A stretch of DNA of 19,048 nucleotides from an uncultured Eubacteriales bacterium (lineage in GTDB: Bacteria; Bacillota; Clostridia; Oscillospirales; Acutalibacteraceae), in assembly GCA_934486895.1 (NCBI GenBank), contig CAKSQZ010000024.1, forward strand, positions 1 to 19,048. The letters are read 5' to 3'. The notes beneath the pieces were generated by a model, which saw nothing but the letters and a program-made list of their open reading frames with translations, ran no database searches and had not been told where the DNA came from. Numbering within the stretch: position 1 is the stretch's first letter; each line of letters begins with the position of its first letter. Shown in pieces: positions 14,338 through 19,048 of this stretch. The position numbers and the translations under genes were made by a program.

Positions 14338-14514
14338 ATGAAAAAGTTTAAAATACCTTCAATTCCGCCCACAACAAACAAATGCATCAGATTTCCGAAC
14401 GATATAATAGAAGAAGTTGAAACCGCAATTAAGGGACAAAACTGTACATTCACTGCTTTTGTTGTCGAGGCGGTCAGAGTTGCGCTTGAAAATCTAAAGG
14501 AAGACAATCAATAA
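14338..14514 (+). CDS. Ribbon-helix-helix-like small protein (58 aa)
   Basis: A short gene with AGAGGTGA six bases before the ATG. The 58 residues include a likely beta-strand CIRFPNDIIEEVETAI followed by two helices (CTFTAFVVEAVRVALENLKE), the pattern of Arc/MetJ-type ribbon-helix-helix DNA-binding proteins. It resembles the small proteins often labelled YlcI/YnfO-like in Clostridia; that name is from memory. Such proteins act as dimers, sometimes as antitoxins, but no toxin gene is beside it. The strong bidirectional terminator begins 12 bases after the stop. The upstream region is shared with the divergent lipoprotein gene. Confidence 0.8.
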   Translation: MKKFKIPSIPPTTNKCIRFPNDIIEEVETAIKGQNCTFTAFVVEAVRVALENLKEDNQ

Positions 14515-14525
14515 TCTCAGTTAAC

Positions 14526-14556
14526 AAAAAACCTCTGCGTAATGCAGAGGTTTTTT
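14526..14556. terminator. Bidirectional rho-independent terminator
   Basis: AAAAAACCTCTGC (14526-14538) and GCAGAGGTTTTTT (14544-14556) with a five-base loop. It serves the 58-aa gene on the plus strand and the rplM-rpsI operon on the minus strand. Confidence 0.95.
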
Positions 14557-14574
14557 CGATTCGGTTGACACCGA

Positions 14575-14973
14575 TTATCTCTTTGAGAACTGCGGTGCAC
14601 GGCGAGCGCCTTTAAGACCGTATTTCTTACGCTCTTTCATTCTCGGATCACGAGTGAGGAAGCCTGCCTTCTTGAGTGCCGGACGGAGTTCTTCATCATA
14701 CTGGAGAAGAGCTCTCGAAAGGCCGTGGCGGATAGCGCCTGCCTGACCTGTGATACCGCCGCCTGTTACATTGCAGACGATGTCGAACTTGTCGGCAGTG
14801 TCTGTGAGAACGATCGGCTGGCGAACGATGAACTTGAGTGTTTCAAGGCCGAAATAGTTATCTATATCTCTGCCGTTGATTGTAATCTTACCTGTACCGT
14901 TGTAAACACGAACGCGGGCAACGGAGCTCTTTCTTCTGCCCGTTCCGTAAAAATAAGGCTTTGTTTCGTACAT
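14575..14973 (-). CDS. rpsI: 30S ribosomal protein S9
   Basis: 132 residues, a full-length S9. It begins MYETKPYFYGTGRRKSSVARVR, contains GKITINGRDIDNYFG and VTGGGITGQAGAIRHGLSRAL, and ends in the typical RRAPQFSKR tail that reaches the ribosomal P-site tRNA. The frame is open upstream to 15027 but ATG 14973 has GGGAG ten bases before it and matches the family start. It lies 19 bases after rplM, the universal bacterial order. Confidence 0.98.
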   Translation of the reverse strand: MYETKPYFYGTGRRKSSVARVRVYNGTGKITINGRDIDNYFGLETLKFIVRQPIVLTDTADKFDIVCNVTGGGITGQAGAIRHGLSRALLQYDEELRPALKKAGFLTRDPRMKERKKYGLKGARRAPQFSKR

Positions 14974-14992
14974 AATAGTTCCGTCTCCCTTC

Positions 14993-15421
14993 TTATAATG
15001 TGTATTCAGCCGGCTTCTGAGCCTCATGCTTATGCTCAGAACCCTTATAAACTCTCAGTCTTGTGAGAGCCTTGCGGCCGATAGTGTTATCCGGGACCAT
15101 ACCCTTAACAGCAAGCTCCATAGCGAGCTCGGGGCGGGTAGCCATCAGCGTTTTATACTGAACTTCCTTCAGACCGCCGATATAACCGGTGTGACGGCGA
15201 TAATACTTCTGCTCGAGCTTTTTGCCTGTGAGCACAGCCTTATCGGCGTTGATGATGATAACATGATTACCGCAGTCTACATGCGGTGTGAATGTCGGTT
15301 CGTTTTTGCCGCGAAGAAGATCAGCGGCAACGGCAGCTACTCTGCCGAGGACTTTGCCTTCAGCGTTGAGAACATACCATTTGCGGTCGATCTGACCCGC
15401 TTTTGCCATATAAGTTGACAT
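14993..15421 (-). CDS. rplM: 50S ribosomal protein L13
   Basis: 142 residues, normal L13 length. Landmarks: DRKWYVLNAEGKVLGRVA, VDCGNHVIIINADK, KYYRRHTGYIGG, and the signature MVPDNTIGRKALTRLRVYKGSEHKHEAQKP (from about 107, allowing for a Clostridial variation of LP to VP). The ribosome binding site AGGAGG lies eight bases before the ATG. It is the first gene of the rplM-rpsI operon, with a near-consensus promoter 36 bases upstream and no long leader, so no leader-based autoregulatory structure is visible. Confidence 0.98.
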   Translation of the reverse strand: MSTYMAKAGQIDRKWYVLNAEGKVLGRVAAVAADLLRGKNEPTFTPHVDCGNHVIIINADKAVLTGKKLEQKYYRRHTGYIGGLKEVQYKTLMATRPELAMELAVKGMVPDNTIGRKALTRLRVYKGSEHKHEAQKPAEYTL

Positions 15422-15456
15422 TATTTTTTCCTCCGTTTGATTTAATCGCGACTATT

Positions 15457-15485
15457 ATATTACCACAAAGGGATACGGTTGTCAA
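15457..15485 (-). promoter_or_regulatory. Sigma-A promoter of rplM-rpsI
   Basis: On the minus strand a perfect TTGACA (15485-15480), a 17-base spacer and TAATAT (15462-15457). Confidence 0.9.
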
Positions 15486-15652
15486 GCGAATTTTTTAAAA
15501 AATTTAATTTAGATTTTGCTATCTCTTGTTTTCTCCGTTTTTCTTTGAAATACTCTTATTTGCTCATCTTCTATTTTCAAAAAAATTCGCCGATGATGAG
15601 TTTTTCCGCTCAAAAACGAACATAATACCTAACAAAAGGAGAGTATTTATAG

Positions 15653-16630
15653 ATGAAGATAGCGTTTTTCGATACAAAACCCTACGACCGGACCTGGTTT
15701 GATCCGCTTTTTGAAGACAGCGGATACAAAGTCAAATACTTTGAATCAAAGCTCTCGCCCGACACGGCGAGCCTTGCGACGGGCTACGACGCCGTCTGCG
15801 TTTTTGTGAACGACGATGTATCGGCTGAAACGATCGACCGGCTGTGCGACGGCGGAGTCGGGCTGATAGCGCTTCGCTGTTCCGGCTACAACAATGTCGA
15901 TCTCAAAGCGGCAAAGGGCAGGGTGAAAGTGGCGCGTGTGCCGAAATACTCGCCCGACGCAGTCGCCGAATATGCCATGGCTCTGCTGTTGACGGTGAAC
16001 CGCAAGACTCACCGCGCATATATCCGCACGCGCGACAACAACTTCAATATCAACGGACTTTGCGGAACAGATCTGAAAGGAAAGACTGCCGGTATCATCG
16101 GCACAGGGCAGATCGGCAGTCTTTTTTGTGATATTTGCAAGGGCTTTAAGATGAATGTCATTGCCTACGACGCTTATAAAAACCCCCGTTTTCCTTATGA
16201 ATATGTCGGGCTGAGAGAGCTTTTTGAGCGCTCCGATGTTATATCGCTGCATTGTCCGCTCAATTTCGACACACGCCACATTATCTCCGAGAACGCTATC
16301 AGCGTTATGAAAAAGGGCTGCTTTATCATAAACACATCAAGGGGCGGACTTATCGACACGACCGCGCTTATCGACGGGCTGAAATCGGGCGTTATCGGCG
16401 GCGCGGGACTCGATGTTTATGAAGAGGAAGAGGACTATTTCTTTGAAGATCTTTCAAACGAGATCCCTAAAGACGATGAACTCTCCCGCCTTCTGAGCTT
16501 TCCGAATGTTGTTGTGACCTCTCATCAGGGGTTTTTCACAAGGGAAGCCATGCAGTCGATCGCACAGATAACGCTCGGCAACTTCTCCGATTACAAAAAG
16601 GGCGAGCTTGAAAACGAGATAACCTGCTGA
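15653..16630 (+). CDS. ldhA: D-lactate dehydrogenase (D-2-hydroxyacid dehydrogenase)
   Basis: A 325-residue cytoplasmic NADH enzyme reducing pyruvate to D-lactate, a route for regenerating NAD+ in fermentation. Motifs: SGYNNVDL (78-85), nucleotide-binding GTGQIG (150-155), catalytic R230 (NTSRGG), E259 (DVYEEE) and the acid-base H291 (TSHQGFFT). The insertion YFFEDLSNEIPKDDEL is typical of fermentative D-LDH rather than glycerate or phosphoglycerate dehydrogenases, though a different 2-hydroxyacid cannot be excluded. AAAAGGAGAG precedes the ATG. The upstream 167 bases to the rplM promoter contain a possible -10 (CATAAT, 15621-15626) without a good -35. I found no clear Rex-type operator. It converges on htpG, the stops lying six bases apart with no evident terminator between. 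Confidence 0.92.
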   Translation: MKIAFFDTKPYDRTWFDPLFEDSGYKVKYFESKLSPDTASLATGYDAVCVFVNDDVSAETIDRLCDGGVGLIALRCSGYNNVDLKAAKGRVKVARVPKYSPDAVAEYAMALLLTVNRKTHRAYIRTRDNNFNINGLCGTDLKGKTAGIIGTGQIGSLFCDICKGFKMNVIAYDAYKNPRFPYEYVGLRELFERSDVISLHCPLNFDTRHIISENAISVMKKGCFIINTSRGGLIDTTALIDGLKSGVIGGAGLDVYEEEEDYFFEDLSNEIPKDDELSRLLSFPNVVVTSHQGFFTREAMQSIAQITLGNFSDYKKGELENEITC

Positions 16631-16635
16631 TTTTA

Positions 16636-18507
16636 CTACTTCAAAAGCCCGCACACAAGCTCGGAAAGCTTTGCGGGATCATCGATAGGAAGCCCCGAGA
16701 TGAGTCTTGCCATGCCGTAGAGCACCTTTGCATACTCTCCCGCTTTTTTCTTATCGCTCTCATAGGTCTTTGCCATAACGTCGGCGATCGGGTGGCTTTC
16801 ATTGATCTCAAGCACTGTCTGCGCTTTGATACTGTTGTCTCCGGGCATTTTGCCGAGAGTTTTCTCCATCTCGGTCGAGATCTCGCCCTCGCTCGAAAGG
16901 CAGACAGGGTGCTCGCCGAGGTTTGCCGAGAAACGGACGGCGGCGACCTCGCCGATACTCTCTTTAATAAATGAAAGCAGGTCGCTCAGCTTTTCGTTTT
17001 TCTCTTTAAGAGCCTGTTTTTGCTCATCGGAAGCAATATCAAGCTCATCTGCGCTGACATTCATAAATGACTTATCATTATATTTCATCAGCGTTTTAAG
17101 TGTGAATTCATCGACTTCGTCGGTTAGGTAAAGCACTTCGAAACCGCGGGACAAAACAGCGCTTGTCTGCGGCAGGGATTTAGCGGCAGCGAGCGAGCCG
17201 CCGCAGGCATAATAAATGCTCTGCTGATCCTCTTTCATTCTTGAAACATACTCGGATAATGTTACATATTTATCTTCAAACGATGATTTGAAGAGCAGAA
17301 GATCCTGCAAAGTCTCCTTATGTGCACCGAAATCGGAATAAAGTCCGTATTTAAGCTGAACGCCGAAGCTGTCGAAAAAGCTTTCGTATTCGGCACGTTC
17401 GTTTTTGAGCATCTTTTTAAGCTCATTTGCGATCTTTTTCTCGACAGCTTTTGCAATAACTTTAAGCTGATGATCGTGCTGCAAGGTCTCTCTCGAGATA
17501 TTAAGAGTGAAATCCTCGCTGTCGATAACGCCCCTCACAAAGCTGAAATAATCGGGCAGAAGCTCGGCGCACTTTTCCATTATCATAACGCCGCTCGAAT
17601 ACATCGAAAGCCCTTTTTCAAAGTTTTTGGAATAGTAATCAAAGGGCGGGCGTTTCGGGATAAACAGCAGCGCTTCAAAGCTGACTGTGCCCTCCGATTT
17701 AAAGCGAATGACCTTTGCGGGCGGATTGTAATCAAAGAATTTTTCGCTGTAAAACGCGTTATACTCCTCGTCGGTGACTTCGTTTTGAGCCTTGTGCCAG
17801 ATCGGCACCATTGAATTGAGCGTCTCTTCCTCAGTCGCGGTAACATATTCGTCGCTGTCCTGTGCCTTAACGCTTGTCTGCATATCGGCAACGATAGGAT
17901 AGCGGACATAATCGGAATACTTTTTGATAAGATGTCTTATTGTGTGATCGTGCAGGAATTCGGAATAATCCTCGTTTTCCTTGTCCTCCTTGAGATAAAG
18001 CGTCACACGCGAGCCGATTTCATTGTAATCGCACTCATCGATCGTGTAGCCGTCCGCTCCCTCGGACTCCCAGCGATAGGCGGTGTCTGCGCCGACGGCC
18101 AGGCTCTCGACGACGACCTTATTAGCGACCATGAATGCCGAATAGAAACCGACGCCGAACTGACCGATTATATCGATGTCGGGCGCGTCTGTGTCGTTTT
18201 TAAAGTCAAGCGAACCGCTCTTTGCGATAGTGCCGAGGTTTTTCTCAAGCTCGTCCGCGGTCATACCGCAACCGTTATCGGTTATCGTGATCGTTCTCGC
18301 CTGTTCGTCACGGTCGATCTTAATGCGGTATTTATCCTTGTCGAGACCTGTTTCAGGCTCGGTAAGAGCGCGGAATCTGCGCTTGTCGATCGCGTCAGAC
18401 GCATTGGAGATAAGCTCGCGCAGGAAGATCTCCCGATTGGTGTAGATCGAGTTTATCATCATATCGAGCATTTTTTTGGATTCTGTTTTGAATTGCTTCT
18501 TTCTCAT
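16636..18507 (-). CDS. htpG: Molecular chaperone HtpG (bacterial Hsp90)
   Basis: ATP-dependent dimeric chaperone, 623 residues, full length. N-terminal GHKL ATPase features: FLRELISNASDAIDK (nucleotide-binding Asn and Asp), DNGCGMT, LGTIAKSGS and QFGVGFYSAFMV (glycine-rich lid). The middle domain holds MSSGVMIMEKCAELLPDYFSFVRGVIDSEDFTLNISRE, with the catalytic-loop Arg of the Hsp90 family in NISRETLQ. The C-terminal dimerisation domain includes LEINESHPI near the end. AAAGGAAG lies eight bases before the ATG. No CIRCE element (TTAGCACTC/GAGTGCTAA) is present upstream, so HrcA control is not supported. The promoter is unclear; TTGAGC with an 18-base spacer to GATATT is a weak candidate. Confidence 0.97.
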   Translation of the reverse strand: MRKKQFKTESKKMLDMMINSIYTNREIFLRELISNASDAIDKRRFRALTEPETGLDKDKYRIKIDRDEQARTITITDNGCGMTADELEKNLGTIAKSGSLDFKNDTDAPDIDIIGQFGVGFYSAFMVANKVVVESLAVGADTAYRWESEGADGYTIDECDYNEIGSRVTLYLKEDKENEDYSEFLHDHTIRHLIKKYSDYVRYPIVADMQTSVKAQDSDEYVTATEEETLNSMVPIWHKAQNEVTDEEYNAFYSEKFFDYNPPAKVIRFKSEGTVSFEALLFIPKRPPFDYYSKNFEKGLSMYSSGVMIMEKCAELLPDYFSFVRGVIDSEDFTLNISRETLQHDHQLKVIAKAVEKKIANELKKMLKNERAEYESFFDSFGVQLKYGLYSDFGAHKETLQDLLLFKSSFEDKYVTLSEYVSRMKEDQQSIYYACGGSLAAAKSLPQTSAVLSRGFEVLYLTDEVDEFTLKTLMKYNDKSFMNVSADELDIASDEQKQALKEKNEKLSDLLSFIKESIGEVAAVRFSANLGEHPVCLSSEGEISTEMEKTLGKMPGDNSIKAQTVLEINESHPIADVMAKTYESDKKKAGEYAKVLYGMARLISGLPIDDPAKLSELVCGLLK

Positions 18508-18651
18508 ATTTTAAAGCTTCCTTTCAATAGTATTCGTAATATCTTGCCGGCAGCTCTGCACGCTCAACCGTTTGTCGGGTACAAAAGACAACCCACAGAA
18601 CAAACTCTCCGCGTTAAAATCTGCACAATTTTTCTTTTTGCTCCCGCAGGG

Positions 18652-18851
18652 GTACATTTCTTTTGTGAAAAAGAAATGTACGAAAGAAATCACAAGCGTT
18701 CCGCTTGACCAAAGCACACCCGATTTACTATCCCAACTTCAAGTCGTGCAACAAATTCAGCCTACCGCACCTATTCGGTACGGCAAATCGGCTGTGCCTA
18801 AGGGGAAACAATCACGTTTCCCCTCGCCTATGCCCCGTTGCCACGGTGGGC
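18652..18851. repeat. Chain of hairpins leading into the copy 2 element
   Basis: Hairpins in order: GTACATTTCTTT/AAAGAAATGTAC (18652-18681, 12 bp, 6-base loop); CAAGCG/CGCTTG (18693-18707); AGGGGAAAC/GTTTCCCCT (18801-18824); TATGCCC/GGGCATA (18829-18854), whose right arm enters the conserved box. Between them, 18780-18800 has a degenerate match to that box (AAATCGGCT against TAATCGGCT). The density of perfect arms suggests a structured RNA or a multicopy intergenic element. No protein or promoter is evident. Confidence 0.55.
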
Positions 18852-18925
18852 ATACCGTAATCGGCTATCATATTTACTAACCTTTAATGCTCGACAAGAA
18901 CTTATCTTCTTGTCGGGCATTTTTT
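18852..18925 (+). repeat. Box-plus-terminator repeat, copy 2
   Basis: The 23-base box starting ATACCGTAATCGGCTATCAT (18852-18874), a 14-base spacer, GCTCGACAAGAA (18889-18900), loop CTTATC, TTCTTGTCGGGC (18907-18918), then ATTTTTT. The left arm has one T where copy 1 has C, which turns a pair into G-U and keeps the stem. The stem plus T-run is a valid terminator on the plus strand. A second short pairing GGGCA/TGCCC (18915-18931) overlaps the T-run and competes with it. Confidence 0.75.
18889..18925 (+). terminator. Rho-independent terminator in the copy 2 element
   Basis: A 12-bp stem with 6-base loop followed by six T. No coding sequence precedes it on the plus strand (htpG runs the other way), so whatever transcript it ends must be non-coding or start within this region. 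Confidence 0.8.
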
Positions 18926-19048
18926 GTGCCCAATCGCACGAACTCCCCGCGGCGTGGCAACCGTGCCAACGGCGTTTTACGAGCGGAAAAATCTGCATTA
19001 AATCCGAAGCTGTGTTCTTGTGCAAGTTACTGCGGGCATAGGCTCACC

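Larger units (their letters stand above)
18508..19048. other. Gene-free region with several perfect hairpins
   Basis: About 540 bases contain no plausible gene; open frames here run across the hairpins and lack start signals or protein-like sequence. The first 130 bases hold the htpG leader and promoter region. From 18652 on there is a chain of inverted repeats ending in the copy 2 terminator at 18925. After that lie TGGCA/TGCCA (18955-18968) and, at the edge, GGGCATAGGC (19034-19043), an inverse of 18826-18835. Confidence 0.7.

Noticed and set aside
16620..16640. Terminator between ldhA and htpG
   Set aside because: No stem-loop with a T-run is visible in or near the six-base gap.
18508..18600. 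CIRCE/HrcA operator for htpG
   Set aside because: No TTAGCACTC/GAGTGCTAA inverted repeat is present.
18572..18880. Plus-strand open frames of 60-102 codons in the htpG upstream region
   Set aside because: They run through several perfect hairpins and have no ribosome binding site.

Overview
The window reads as a chromosomal segment of a Gram-positive gut or rumen Clostridium-class bacterium, most likely Oscillospiraceae close to Ruminococcus. The reasons are a secreted type I dockerin protein, a carbohydrate esterase with threonine-rich linkers, a DivIVA-domain protein, a 3D-domain cell-wall protein, strong AGGAGG-type ribosome binding sites, several TTG/GTG starts, and sigma-A promoters with 17-bp spacers. 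The genus is an inference. No phage, transposase, CRISPR array, tRNA or rRNA gene is visible.

Layout. 1-1515 (-): secreted CE4 polysaccharide deacetylase, cut by the window edge, with a divergent AraC-type regulator (1681-2529, +). 2662-4525 (-): a promoter-led pair, a CDF metal exporter whose site residues suggest manganese and an overlapping four-helix membrane protein. 4668-5468 (-): a secreted protein with an unusual N-terminal dockerin. 5692-8761 (+): glycyl-tRNA synthetase, DivIVA-domain protein, lone class I fumarase/tartrate dehydratase beta subunit and a COG2426-type membrane protein, tightly packed and probably one operon. 8828-11221 (-): glycogen phosphorylase. 11222-11893: a gene-free stretch of about 670 bases dense in inverted repeats, ending in a near-consensus promoter for a G5/3D cell-wall protein (11894-13099, +). 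13212-14514: four small genes (tail-anchored protein, unknown 74-aa protein, lipoprotein, 58-aa ribbon-helix-helix-like protein). 14575-15421 (-): the rplM-rpsI operon. 15653-16630 (+): D-lactate dehydrogenase, meeting htpG (16636-18507, -) tail to tail. 18508-19048: no gene, but several perfect hairpins.

How it fits together. The sugar theme (deacetylase, dockerin protein, glycogen phosphorylase, fermentative lactate dehydrogenase) suits a polysaccharide-degrading fermenter that stores glycogen. Cell-envelope functions are the DivIVA-domain protein, the 3D protein and the lipoprotein. The rest is housekeeping.

Most worth a second look: a box-plus-terminator element of about 75 bases present twice, 16 kb apart and in opposite orientation (2548-2621 and 18852-18925), with variable loop and conserved stem; a multi-hairpin region that leads into the second copy; interleaved inverted repeats upstream of the 3D gene; and two small genes whose ribosome binding site or start codon lies in an inverted repeat.
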